Origin: Prevotella sp.
Lineage (GTDB): Bacteria > Bacteroidota > Bacteroidia > Bacteroidales > Bacteroidaceae
Direction of reading: 5' to 3'
Assembly: GCA_017538195.1 (NCBI GenBank)
Contig: JAFYJH010000033.1
Location: 1-64,000, forward strand
Length of the DNA stretch: 64,000 nt
Position numbers and translations under genes: made by a program. Positions 43,354 to 51,600 of this stretch are shown one piece after another. A model generated the notes under the pieces. That model did not search any database. It was not told the DNA's origin and saw only the letters and a list, made by a program, of their open reading frames with translations. Each line of letters starts with the position of its first letter. Position 1 is the stretch's first letter.

Positions 43354-45930
43354 ATGAGCGATATGAGTAAGAAGACAACAATGCTGTTGTGGCTGTTCCT
43401 GCTCTGCCTGTTTCCCAATCGGGCAACGGCGCAGACGCTGGAGTATTGGTTCGACGACCGCTACGACCAGCGCAACACCACCGCGATTGCCGCAACAGAC
43501 GCAGCGCAAGAGCTCAGCCTCGACCTGCGAGACAACACGAAATTCCCGACGGGATTTCACAAACTGAATATGCGCGTGACCATCGGCGGCAAGCCCAGTG
43601 CCGTCTATTCTTCGGGTGTGCTGAAACTGGCGGCAGGCAAGATTTCCAAACTGGAATACTGGCTCGACGACGACATCGCCAACAAGAAGTCGATCGGGGG
43701 AACGGAATCGACCAACGGCGGTTCGTATCAATTCCTCGGCGACCTCGACCTGACCGATGCCACTCCCGGCTACCACCTGCTCCACTGCCGTGCGGTGAGC
43801 AGCAGCGGCAAGACAACTACCGCCGTGACGACGGTGCCGATTATGGTGAAGTTGCAAAATGGCTATAAAAATGTGACTATGGAATCTTATAGCATAGCAG
43901 TTGATGATAACGAACCGATGGAGATGCCTGTAATCAACAAGAAGAATGTCGAAGATATTCCTCATACTCTTGATGCTCGCAACTTGTCTTTGGGTGAGCA
44001 TACGTTGAAAGCCAGTTTTAAGAATTCCCTCGGAGTGAGTACGCAAATAGAGCAGCCCTTCACCGTGGTGCAGAATGACAATCCAAGCATTACTTTGACA
44101 GGCGGATGTAATAGCGATGAAACATTTTGGGGCGGACCTTATCTGAAATTCAATTCAATTCCTAACGATGTTTGCTATGAAGTGTTCCAACGACGAGATG
44201 ATCCTTACGGACCCGAAAAAACAGTTTGGAAACGGCGTTCAGGTTTTTTCCCAAAACCAATTATTGCATGTACTGATGATTGGTATCAGGGAGTCGTCAC
44301 TTACTATGTAAAAGCCACCTATATTGATCGTTACGGAAAGGAGCAGGAAGTTGTTTCTAACGAATTCACCTTTGACAATTCATGTCCTCCGGTCGAAAGT
44401 ACATACGGTTGCATAGTTGGGCGTATCAATTTCAATGATCAAGATCGTTTGTCTTTGTTATCTCCCCATAAGCGAATTTATGTCAAATTCTCTGATGGAG
44501 ATGAGCCTGTGTTGGTGAATTCCAATGGTACTTTCAAACGTGACTACATTCCATTCGGAACGACTCTTACGCTGTCAGTCGATGACGATGATTATTACAG
44601 GTATGAGAGCGTCACGGTCAATGTAGATGAAACGACTCGCAATCAAACACTCACAATAAATGCCACCGCCCGTGACGATGTTTCCATGAGTGTAAGCAAT
44701 GAGAGTTTCGACCTTCTTGCCACATCTTTTGAATGGTCAGATAGAACATTTGATTTTGAGGTTGTAAACAAGACCCACTATACTTGGTCTGGCATTTTGG
44801 AAATAATCGCATACAAATCTTCCAAAGAAGACAAAAATGAGATGACATTTTCTTCTTCCCAACCATTCTATTATGTGGGTAATGCATACATCAAGAATCT
44901 TAATTGCGGAAATAGTACATCTGTAAGTATTACGCTTGATGAGAACTTCCCCATTTTGAAAAAGGCCGAAGATTTCAAATTCTATTTTGTAACACAAAAA
45001 GATACCGAAAGCACTACCAAACAATATAAACAATTGGTATTTAAGGATGGTGAACGATTTAAGAATCCACTAAGTCGAACCATTGCCCCCAATCCGTTAA
45101 TAGACGGAACTCCTTTCACGGATATTGACGATTTCATCTCCGAAGTGTTCAAAATTATGAAGGAATGCGACACGTGGAATGGACCTTTAAGTAAAGCAGT
45201 TTTAGCAATTCCAAACAAAGTAGAGAAATCCGAATGGTACACTTATCCCGCGATATTGCTTGCTTTCAGCAATGATTTAAAAAAGGAGTATAAGAAAGTG
45301 AGTAAAGTCACTAAGCCTATCCGCGATTTTTATAGCGAGTTCAAGGATGTCGAATTTTTGTTAAGCGACAAAAAAACGCCTTTTGATAAATTTGTGAAAG
45401 TGTGTAAGAATGTTTTCAGCGCATACGGAAAATATTCTGGTGATCCATTTGCCAAACTATATTCTTATTATATGGATGTTACTGAAAAAGCCGTTAAACA
45501 AATTGAGAAATATCAAGATAAACTAATAGATGAGAATTTATGTGACGACTTTCTTAACTACGGATTTGACTTCAAAATTAAGGTTAATGCTTACAACGGG
45601 CAGATTATCAAAGACCGAATAGACTATGTCGTCGTTAATTTGGAAACCAATAAGGGAAACAGATATACGGCTACATATGAAGCAGAAGGGGATGAAAATA
45701 GCGAAGGGGCGATTCTTAAGATAAAATCTAAACCTCAAGGCACTGGTGACGCTGGAGGCACAAAAAGATTTTGGATGGATATTTATTGGATGAATGGTCG
45801 GGTATCTTCATTGCCTTTGGATAATCATTTTACGAAATGGAAAAAAAGAGGGCAGAATTTAGAAGGTGTCACGGTTAAACTCAAGTCTAAATCTTATCCA
45901 ATAGATAATCTCATTTATCTTGATTATTAA
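43354..45930 (+). CDS. Large exported protein with EYW-type repeats, mosaic composition
   Basis: An 858-residue protein; a second in-frame ATG at 43363 gives a cleaner signal peptide (TMLLWLFLLCLFPNRATAQ). Two tandem beta-domain starts, LEYWFDDRYD and LEYWLDDDI, resemble a repeat common in secreted Bacteroidetes proteins; each domain ends in a strand such as GYHLLHCRAVSSSG. From about residue 165 the composition changes: DNA up to about 43860 is GC-rich like the core genome, after that AT-rich. The C-terminal two thirds contain no domain I recognise. The start is 4 bp after the preceding gene, so the three exported proteins are probably one operon. Confidence 0.65.
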   Translation: MSDMSKKTTMLLWLFLLCLFPNRATAQTLEYWFDDRYDQRNTTAIAATDAAQELSLDLRDNTKFPTGFHKLNMRVTIGGKPSAVYSSGVLKLAAGKISKLEYWLDDDIANKKSIGGTESTNGGSYQFLGDLDLTDATPGYHLLHCRAVSSSGKTTTAVTTVPIMVKLQNGYKNVTMESYSIAVDDNEPMEMPVINKKNVEDIPHTLDARNLSLGEHTLKASFKNSLGVSTQIEQPFTVVQNDNPSITLTGGCNSDETFWGGPYLKFNSIPNDVCYEVFQRRDDPYGPEKTVWKRRSGFFPKPIIACTDDWYQGVVTYYVKATYIDRYGKEQEVVSNEFTFDNSCPPVESTYGCIVGRINFNDQDRLSLLSPHKRIYVKFSDGDEPVLVNSNGTFKRDYIPFGTTLTLSVDDDDYYRYESVTVNVDETTRNQTLTINATARDDVSMSVSNESFDLLATSFEWSDRTFDFEVVNKTHYTWSGILEIIAYKSSKEDKNEMTFSSSQPFYYVGNAYIKNLNCGNSTSVSITLDENFPILKKAEDFKFYFVTQKDTESTTKQYKQLVFKDGERFKNPLSRTIAPNPLIDGTPFTDIDDFISEVFKIMKECDTWNGPLSKAVLAIPNKVEKSEWYTYPAILLAFSNDLKKEYKKVSKVTKPIRDFYSEFKDVEFLLSDKKTPFDKFVKVCKNVFSAYGKYSGDPFAKLYSYYMDVTEKAVKQIEKYQDKLIDENLCDDFLNYGFDFKIKVNAYNGQIIKDRIDYVVVNLETNKGNRYTATYEAEGDENSEGAILKIKSKPQGTGDAGGTKRFWMDIYWMNGRVSSLPLDNHFTKWKKRGQNLEGVTVKLKSKSYPIDNLIYLDY

Positions 45931-45941
45931 ACTTTGAAACA

Positions 45942-47159
45942 ATGAAAAAGAAACTGATTATAGTCTGTTTGGCATTATTTGTCCATACAAGCCTTTCTGC
46001 CCAAACGGTACAGTTCCGTTCGGCAGAATTTGAAAACGGTGTGAAAGTGCATATTGGTCTGAGTGAATCTGATCATATTCTCATAAGCCAATTGGACACC
46101 ATTACGCAGTTGAATCTTTCAGGAATCGGCCTGACTGACATTCGTGATGTTAGATTCCTATCTAATTTGCAAAAGATAGACCTAAGTTATAACAAAATTG
46201 ACGATGTTAGCCCATTGGCTTTGTTAGAAACACTGCGTCAGGTAGATTTGTGTAACAACCTGTTGGAAAGCATCAACATGTTAGCCTTCTCGAATGCGGA
46301 AAAAATGGAGATTGATGTGGCGTTTAACTATATCTCTGACTTTTCCATTTTCAACTCTCTCACTCCATGCAAATTTACTATTGAAGGAGCTGGATTACAA
46401 ATGGAAAAAAATGCACCCTACTTCCACGTGAGTTATCTCTATGGGGACGGCACAACGGATAAACCCGCTATCCATTATAGGGTAGATGCTACAACAACGG
46501 ATCAAGTACAACTACTTGTAGGAAATTCTGCTATTCCGATAGTCGCAGACAACCAGTCGCAAGTTTTTCAACTGAATGGACAGCCTGTTGGTAGTACTCA
46601 AAAAGTGGTCGTTACTGATAACACTTTTGCTGACAGTACTTTTGTCGTCCCATTTAAGGAATTTAATTTGAATTCTTTGGAACAAGTCACCATTGAGACT
46701 GGACTTCCCGATAATTATGAGATACGTTTTTCGACGGCACAGAAAGGAACACTTGTAATTGAAGATGGGAAACTTTACTATAATGCGTCTGCAACATTTG
46801 ACTACGAGGAAATCATCTATTCCTACTATTGGGGACCGACGCTCAAAGGTTTTTCCAAAATTGTGCTGAAGTCAAAAGATGCACCTACATCTATCGATGT
46901 TGTTGATGATGGTCAATCGAATTTGGAGATTCTGCTTCAGGGAAATCAATTGTGTGTGAAGTGCGCCGCGAAGGCATTAGGCGAAGAGTCTGCCATTGAT
47001 GTATTCGACATTTCGGGGCGTTTGATTGCTTCAAAGATTGTCAATAGTTCCAACGGAATTGATGAGCAGATTTCACTTGCAAGCGTTCCGAGGAATGTCG
47101 TTGTCGTGCAAGTGACAAGCGGCAGACAGCGATTTGTCGATAAGATTGTCGTGAAATAA
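45942..47159 (+). CDS. Exported leucine-rich repeat protein with type IX sorting domain
   Basis: A 405-residue protein with signal peptide MKKKLIIVCLALFVHTSLSA. Residues about 45-125 contain leucine-rich repeats (ITQLNLSGIGLTDIRDVRFL, LQKIDLSYNKIDDVSPLAL, LRQVDLCNNLLESINML). The last 75 residues form a type A sorting domain: IDVFDISGRLIASKIVNSS followed by ending VDKIVVK, so it is likely exported by the type IX system and attached to the cell surface. It follows the large exported protein by 11 bp. The function of the trio, perhaps adhesion, is inferred only. Confidence 0.8.
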   Translation: MKKKLIIVCLALFVHTSLSAQTVQFRSAEFENGVKVHIGLSESDHILISQLDTITQLNLSGIGLTDIRDVRFLSNLQKIDLSYNKIDDVSPLALLETLRQVDLCNNLLESINMLAFSNAEKMEIDVAFNYISDFSIFNSLTPCKFTIEGAGLQMEKNAPYFHVSYLYGDGTTDKPAIHYRVDATTTDQVQLLVGNSAIPIVADNQSQVFQLNGQPVGSTQKVVVTDNTFADSTFVVPFKEFNLNSLEQVTIETGLPDNYEIRFSTAQKGTLVIEDGKLYYNASATFDYEEIIYSYYWGPTLKGFSKIVLKSKDAPTSIDVVDDGQSNLEILLQGNQLCVKCAAKALGEESAIDVFDISGRLIASKIVNSSNGIDEQISLASVPRNVVVVQVTSGRQRFVDKIVVK

Positions 47160-47176
47160 TCTTTGGTTGTTCAATG

Positions 47177-47213
47177 AAAATCAGCCCGAATATTTCTGTT
47201 CGGGCTGATTTTT
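47177..47213 (+). terminator. Intrinsic terminator after the exported protein trio
   Basis: Arms AAAATCAGCCCGAA (47177-47190) and TTCGGGCTGATTTT (47199-47212) form a 14-bp stem with a T-run at its end. Confidence 0.9.
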
Positions 47214-47292
47214 GAATGGTTTCATACAGACTGTAAAAACGATTTTTTTCAAAATTTTTTCAAAAAAATTTGGAATTCTACCTCCTTTTTTA

Positions 47293-47300
47293 TACTTTTG
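47293..47300 (+). promoter_or_regulatory. -7 box of the small gene pair
   Basis: TACTTTTG followed by CGGTC, 24 bp before the ATG at 47325. Confidence 0.65.
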
Positions 47301-47324
47301 CGGTCAGAAACAAAATGATTTAAA

Positions 47325-47504
47325 ATGATGGAAACAACAGGTACTATCAGAAGATGGACGCGCGAAGATTTCTTTGCACTATTGGAGCGTGGTCGACGGA
47401 TAAAAGCCATCCGCCAAAAGGAAGCAAATGAGAAATGGGAAGAGCGACAGCGTCAGAAGCGAATAGCAGCTGAGTCGGGATATTATGACCTTGAATGGGT
47501 GTGA
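47325..47504 (+). CDS. Small basic protein, partner of the DUF6169-like gene
   Basis: A 59-residue protein starting MMETTGTIRRWTREDFFALL, with a second ATG directly after the first. It is rich in Arg, Lys and Glu and probably one long helix (AIRQKEANEKWEERQRQKRI), ending GYYDLEWV. The promoter box at 47293-47300 and a gap of only 3 bp to the next gene support it as real. No family is recognised. A two-gene accessory unit, perhaps toxin-antitoxin-like, is possible from layout alone. Confidence 0.7.
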   Translation: MMETTGTIRRWTREDFFALLERGRRIKAIRQKEANEKWEERQRQKRIAAESGYYDLEWV

Positions 47505-47507
47505 GCT

Positions 47508-48002
47508 ATGAATAGACTTAATATTGAGACAATCAACAGCCATTCGCCTTACGATGTTTGCTACGACAAAGATGGGGCTATTCTCTTCAATACCGACTAT
47601 AATGTGGAATATTCGGTTACGTTTGACGATGACCCAAATCCTTACTATGTGGCTTATTGGTTTAACCTGTCAAATATGAATAGCCGCCCCTCGCCTGGCG
47701 ACCCAAAGATTCCGCAGACGGTCATCTGTATCATTGAGGAGTTTTTCCGCCAGAATCCAGATATTCTTCTCTATATGTGCAGCACTGAGGGCGGAAAACA
47801 GGCGCAGAGAGCGCGACTTTTCCTACGTTGGTTTAATGGCACAGAGCAACAAAAACACTATGTCTGCCGGACGGTGGAGGTGAAAGGTGACGGACGAAAG
47901 GAATATGTGGCACTAATAGCCCAGCGAACCAATCCGTACATCAATGAGATTCTCCAATTGTTTGACAGCGATACGGCAATGTTTAACGAGATGAAACCTT
48001 GA
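47508..48002 (+). CDS. DUF6169-like protein
   Basis: A 164-residue protein that resembles the DUF6169 family: YDVCYDKDGAILFNTDYNVE, VICIIEEFFRQNPDILLYMC, KQAQRARLFLRWFNGTE and YVALIAQRTNPYINEI. The family is of unknown function and occurs in accessory regions of Bacteroidetes. It follows the small basic protein by 3 bp, so the two are made together. AT-richer than the neighbouring rnc gene. The family name is given from memory. Confidence 0.65.
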   Translation: MNRLNIETINSHSPYDVCYDKDGAILFNTDYNVEYSVTFDDDPNPYYVAYWFNLSNMNSRPSPGDPKIPQTVICIIEEFFRQNPDILLYMCSTEGGKQAQRARLFLRWFNGTEQQKHYVCRTVEVKGDGRKEYVALIAQRTNPYINEILQLFDSDTAMFNEMKP

Positions 48003-48040
48003 TACCATTTTAGGTATTGGTTTTCACAACTACGAAGAAC

Positions 48041-49060
48041 TTACCCATTATACGCCGCCAACTCTGCCGCTGCGATGATTTCCTCGCGGGTTTGTTCGCG
48101 GGCGGAAATGTCGCTGAGGTCAAATTCGTCGTCGTCGAGTATCGAAGTGGAAATTTTGTTTTCTTCGGTAACGATTTTTTCCTGTTTTTCAGGCGTTTTT
48201 GCGCTCGATTCAGCCCATTTTTGAGACTCGGTAGGGTTTTCTTCCCCGATTTTCGGAACTGCCGTCGCAGGTTCTTCCTCCATCTTCGTGCGATTGCTCT
48301 TGGCGGCAAACACTTCGTCGATGAACTGCGGTTTGCGACGCAGTTGTTCGAGCGTCAGTTTCGAGGCCATCTGCTGACTTTCCTTCTTGCTGTAGCCCGT
48401 CGCCGAACAGCCTTCGACACCTTCCAACAACACTTGATATTCAAAGACGGGACTTCCCTTGTCGCTTTTCTGGCTGAGCAGTCGAAATTCGATTTTCACG
48501 CGGTTTTTCTGCGTCCATTCGAGCAGTTTCGACTTGAAATTCACCTCTTTGTAAGCCACCTTGTCGATGTTGATCATCTGCTTGAGGATGCGCTTTTTCA
48601 TAAATTTCATACAGGCATCGTAGCCTTGGTCGAGGTAAATCGCGCCGACGAGCGCCTCGAAAGCGTTGCCGCCCATATAGCTGTTGTGGTTCTGGTTTTG
48701 CGCCGCCGCCTTAATTAACTCGTTGATACCCATTTCGTTAGCGAGTTTTCCGAGCGTGTCGCGCTGCACGAGTTTCGAGCGCGTATTGGTCAGAAAACCC
48801 TCGCGCTTGCCGGGGAAATGGCGATAGACGATGTCGCCGACGACCGCCGAAAGAATGGCATCGCCGAGAAATTCGAGCCGCTCGTTATTGACGGGCTTTC
48901 CCTTGTCGTTGCGCTTCGCCGCACTGCTGTGGAGCAGGGCCGTTTTGTAATAGTCGATATGGTTCGGGTAGAATCCCAATATCTCGTAAAGACACGAATA
49001 AAGCTCCTTATCCTCGCGGAAAGGGAGCTTTAGACGCGCTATCAAATGACTAATCTGCAT
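48041..49060 (-). CDS. rnc: Ribonuclease III with long C-terminal tail
   Basis: A double-strand-specific endoribonuclease that processes rRNA precursors and structured mRNAs. The signature NERLEFLGDAILSAVVGDIV is present, followed by GNAFEALVGAIYLDQGYDAC with the second acidic site, and a dsRNA-binding domain at about residues 170-245 (SKLLEWTQKNRVKIEFRLLS, YSKKESQQMASKLTLEQL). The tail after residue 250 is acidic and low-complexity and makes the protein (339 residues) about 90 residues longer than usual. The start overlaps the fabF end by 11 bp. Confidence 0.94.
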   Translation of the reverse strand: MQISHLIARLKLPFREDKELYSCLYEILGFYPNHIDYYKTALLHSSAAKRNDKGKPVNNERLEFLGDAILSAVVGDIVYRHFPGKREGFLTNTRSKLVQRDTLGKLANEMGINELIKAAAQNQNHNSYMGGNAFEALVGAIYLDQGYDACMKFMKKRILKQMINIDKVAYKEVNFKSKLLEWTQKNRVKIEFRLLSQKSDKGSPVFEYQVLLEGVEGCSATGYSKKESQQMASKLTLEQLRRKPQFIDEVFAAKSNRTKMEEEPATAVPKIGEENPTESQKWAESSAKTPEKQEKIVTEENKISTSILDDDEFDLSDISAREQTREEIIAAAELAAYNG

Positions 49061-50312
49061 ATTTCTTGAATACTACGCAGGCGTTGTGGCCGCCGAATCC
49101 GAAAGTATTGCTGATGGCAGCCCGCACTTCACGCTTCTGCGCCTTGTTGAACGTAAAATTCAGGTTGTAGTCGATTTCGGGGTCGTTGTCGTCGTCGGCG
49201 TGGTTGATGGTCGGCGGAACGATGTCGTTTTTCACCGCCAACAGCGCCACCATTGCCTCGACTGCACCGGCTGCACCGAGCAAATGGCCCGTCATCGACT
49301 TCGTGGAAGAGATGTTCAGTTTGTAGGCAGCCTCGCCGAAAACATCCTTGATGGCTTTCACCTCGGAAATGTCGCCGACGTGCGTGCTCGTGCCGTGAAC
49401 ATTGATGTAATCGATGTCTTCGGGTTTCAAACCGGCATCGCTGAGAGCATTTTCCATCACGAGTTTCGCGCCAAGGCCTTCGGGATGGCTGGCGGTGATG
49501 TGGAAAGCGTCGCCGCTGAGTCCTTCGCCCACCATTTCGGCGTAGATCTTCGCACCGCGAGCCTTCGCGTGTTCCAATTCCTCCAGAATGATGCAACCGG
49601 CACCTTCGGCCATCACGAAACCGTCGCGAGAAGCGCTGAACGGACGACTTGCTCCGGCGGGATCGTCGTTGCGCGTCGAAAGGGCGTGCATCGCGTTGAA
49701 ACCGCCCACGCCACACATACAGATGGCACTCTCGGCACCGCCGGCGAGAATGGCGTTGGCCTTGCCCAGACGAATCAGGTTGAAAGCGTCGGCCAAGGCG
49801 TTGCTCGACGACGCACACGCGCTCGTCGTGGCGAAGTTCGGACCGTGGAAACCGTAGTGGATGGAAATATGACCGGCGGCAATGTCGCTGATCATCTTCG
49901 GGATGAAGAACGGCGAGAATTTCGGGCCGTCCTCGATGTGCTGACCGTAGTAAGTCACCTCGTCCTCAAACGTCTTGATACCGCCGATTCCGACGCCATA
50001 GACCACGCCGATGCGGTTCTTATCGACCTTCTCCAAGTCCATTCCGCTGTCCTTCACGGCCTGCATCGCCGAAATCATCGCAATCTGCGTGTAGCGGTCG
50101 AGTTTGCGGGCTTCCTTGCGGTCGATCCATTCGTTGATGTCCAAATCCTTGACCTCACAAGCGAAGTGGGTCTTGCACTTGGAACTATCGAAATGCGTAA
50201 TCGGCGCGGCTCCGCTCACACCGTCGAGGAGGTTTTTCCACATTTCCTCCACCGAATTTCCGACGGGCGTCACGGCTCCGAGGCCAGTTACGACTACTCT
50301 TTTCAATTCCAT
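49050..50312 (-). CDS. fabF: 3-oxoacyl-ACP synthase II
   Basis: A 420-residue condensing enzyme of fatty acid elongation. It shows the start VVVTGLGAVTPVG, the active cysteine in FATTSACASSSNALADAF, and the two histidines in YINVHGTSTHVGDISEVKAI and KSMTGHLLGAAGAVEAMVAL. Order acpP, fabF, rnc on one strand is standard for the phylum. An inverted octamer repeat lies between acpP and fabF. Confidence 0.97.
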   Translation of the reverse strand: MELKRVVVTGLGAVTPVGNSVEEMWKNLLDGVSGAAPITHFDSSKCKTHFACEVKDLDINEWIDRKEARKLDRYTQIAMISAMQAVKDSGMDLEKVDKNRIGVVYGVGIGGIKTFEDEVTYYGQHIEDGPKFSPFFIPKMISDIAAGHISIHYGFHGPNFATTSACASSSNALADAFNLIRLGKANAILAGGAESAICMCGVGGFNAMHALSTRNDDPAGASRPFSASRDGFVMAEGAGCIILEELEHAKARGAKIYAEMVGEGLSGDAFHITASHPEGLGAKLVMENALSDAGLKPEDIDYINVHGTSTHVGDISEVKAIKDVFGEAAYKLNISSTKSMTGHLLGAAGAVEAMVALLAVKNDIVPPTINHADDDNDPEIDYNLNFTFNKAQKREVRAAISNTFGFGGHNACVVFKKYAD

Positions 50313-50349
50313 AAAATTAAAATTCTTGACAGAACAAAGTGTTCCAAAT

Positions 50350-50430
50350 TTGAAAAAATGAAAAATTGAAGAATTGAAACACCAAGGTCGAAGTTTAACC
50401 TCAATTTTTCAACTCTTCAATTCTTCAATC
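50350..50430. repeat. Inverted TTGAAGAA-type octamer arrays between acpP and fabF
   Basis: TTGAAAAA, TTGAAGAA and TTGAAACA units at 50350-50380 face inverted TTCTTCAA-type units at 50401-50430 across a spacer of about 20 nt. The acpP-fabF transcript could fold a long A/U-rich hairpin here. Confidence 0.8.
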
Positions 50431-50440
50431 TGTGACTATT

Positions 50441-50677
50441 TTACTTCGCATTCTCCTCGATGTAAGCGATGGCATCACCAACGGTGCTGATCTTCTCAGC
50501 CTTGTCGTCGGGGATGGAAATGCCGAATTCCTTCTCAAACTCCATGATGAGCTCGACGGTATCCAGCGAATCTGCACCCAGATCGTTTGTAAAACTTGCT
50601 TCGGGCTTAACCTCCGCTTCGTCAACACCAAGTTTGTCTACGATAATAGCTTGCACTCTGCTTTCGATTTCTGACAT
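50441..50677 (-). CDS. acpP: Acyl carrier protein
   Basis: A 78-residue acidic carrier protein with the phosphopantetheine attachment serine in [13 protein letters not shown]. It carries growing acyl chains for FabF, encoded directly downstream. A weak promoter box (TTCCTTTG, 50731-50738, minus strand) lies 54 bp upstream. Confidence 0.97.
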   Translation of the reverse strand: MSEIESRVQAIIVDKLGVDEAEVKPEASFTNDLGADSLDTVELIMEFEKEFGISIPDDKAEKISTVGDAIAYIEENAK

Positions 50678-50855
50678 AATTTTTTAATTTTTTAAGTTGT
50701 TAATAATGTTTTCTGATTCAAAATCGGGTGCAAAGGAACAACTTTTTATTTGAATATACAAACTTTTTTATCAAAAAAGTGCATATTGTTGCACAAACGA
50801 TATAGCATTGTGCAATTTTTCGACCGATTTTTTTGCGCATTTCAAAAAAAATGAC

Positions 50856-50863
50856 TATTTTTG
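50856..50863 (+). promoter_or_regulatory. -7 box of the DUF4254 gene
   Basis: TATTTTTG followed by CCG, 40 bp before the ATG at 50904. Confidence 0.6.
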
Positions 50864-50903
50864 CCGAAAAATATAAGCAACACAACTAAAAACTCGGAAA
50901 ACT

Positions 50904-51530
50904 ATGGCAACATTCACACAGAAAAGCAATGATATTTTCATTCGCGCCATCAACGACTACCATCTGACCGACAACGTCGATGCCAACATCAACAACCCGT
51001 TTGAGCGGGATACGATCGAGAACAAACTCTATCTGAAATGCTGGATCGACACGGTTCAGTGGCACTTGGAGGACATCATCCGCGATCCGCACATCGATCC
51101 CGTCGAGGCATTGCTACTGAAACGGCGCATCGACCGCTCGAATCAGGAGCGAACCGACCTCGTGGAGCAAATCGACAGCCACTTCCTGCAACTTTACGCC
51201 GACGTGAAAGTGCAGCCCGACGCGACCATCAACACCGAGAGTCCGGCCTGGGCCATCGACCGACTGAGCATCCTCGCGCTGAAAATCTACCACATGCGCG
51301 AGCAGGCGGAGCGCACCGATGCCGACGAGCAGCACTTGGAACGCTGTCGGCAGAAACTCGCCGTGCTTTTGGAGCAGCAAATCGACCTTTCCTCTGCCAT
51401 CGACCAACTTCTGGCCGACATCGAGGCTGGACGGAAGTTTATGAAGGTCTATCGGCAGATGAAAATGTATAACGACCCCGCGACGAATCCGGTATTATAT
51501 AATAAGGAGAAGGGAAAGGAAGGGAAGTGA
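50904..51530 (+). CDS. DUF4254 family protein
   Basis: A 208-residue, mostly helical protein matching DUF4254 (NPFERDTIENKLYLKCWIDT, QWHLEDIIRDPHIDP, SPAWAIDRLSILALKIYHM). Members are commonly encoded next to a GT9 glycosyltransferase in Bacteroidetes, as here, so a role in lipopolysaccharide core assembly is plausible, but none has been shown to my knowledge. The last residues (KEKGKEGK) and the stop codon are encoded by the CACTTCCCTTT repeat element, so the original end may have been replaced. Confidence 0.85.
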   Translation: MATFTQKSNDIFIRAINDYHLTDNVDANINNPFERDTIENKLYLKCWIDTVQWHLEDIIRDPHIDPVEALLLKRRIDRSNQERTDLVEQIDSHFLQLYADVKVQPDATINTESPAWAIDRLSILALKIYHMREQAERTDADEQHLERCRQKLAVLLEQQIDLSSAIDQLLADIEAGRKFMKVYRQMKMYNDPATNPVLYNKEKGKEGK

Positions 51531-51600
51531 AAAGGAAGTGAAAGGGAAGTGAACCAACGGTCGCGGACCGAAGGGAAGCAAAGAAAAGTAAAAAGGAAAT
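51507..51600. repeat. CACTCCCCTTT repeat element with small hairpin, copy 2 (inverted)
   Basis: Inverted relative to the copy at 39485-39588. The 36-bp core at 51548-51583 differs at two positions, both in the hairpin apex, leaving the CGGTC/GACCG stem intact. It supplies the stop of the DUF4254 gene and ends at the start codon of the GT9 gene. Confidence 0.85.
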
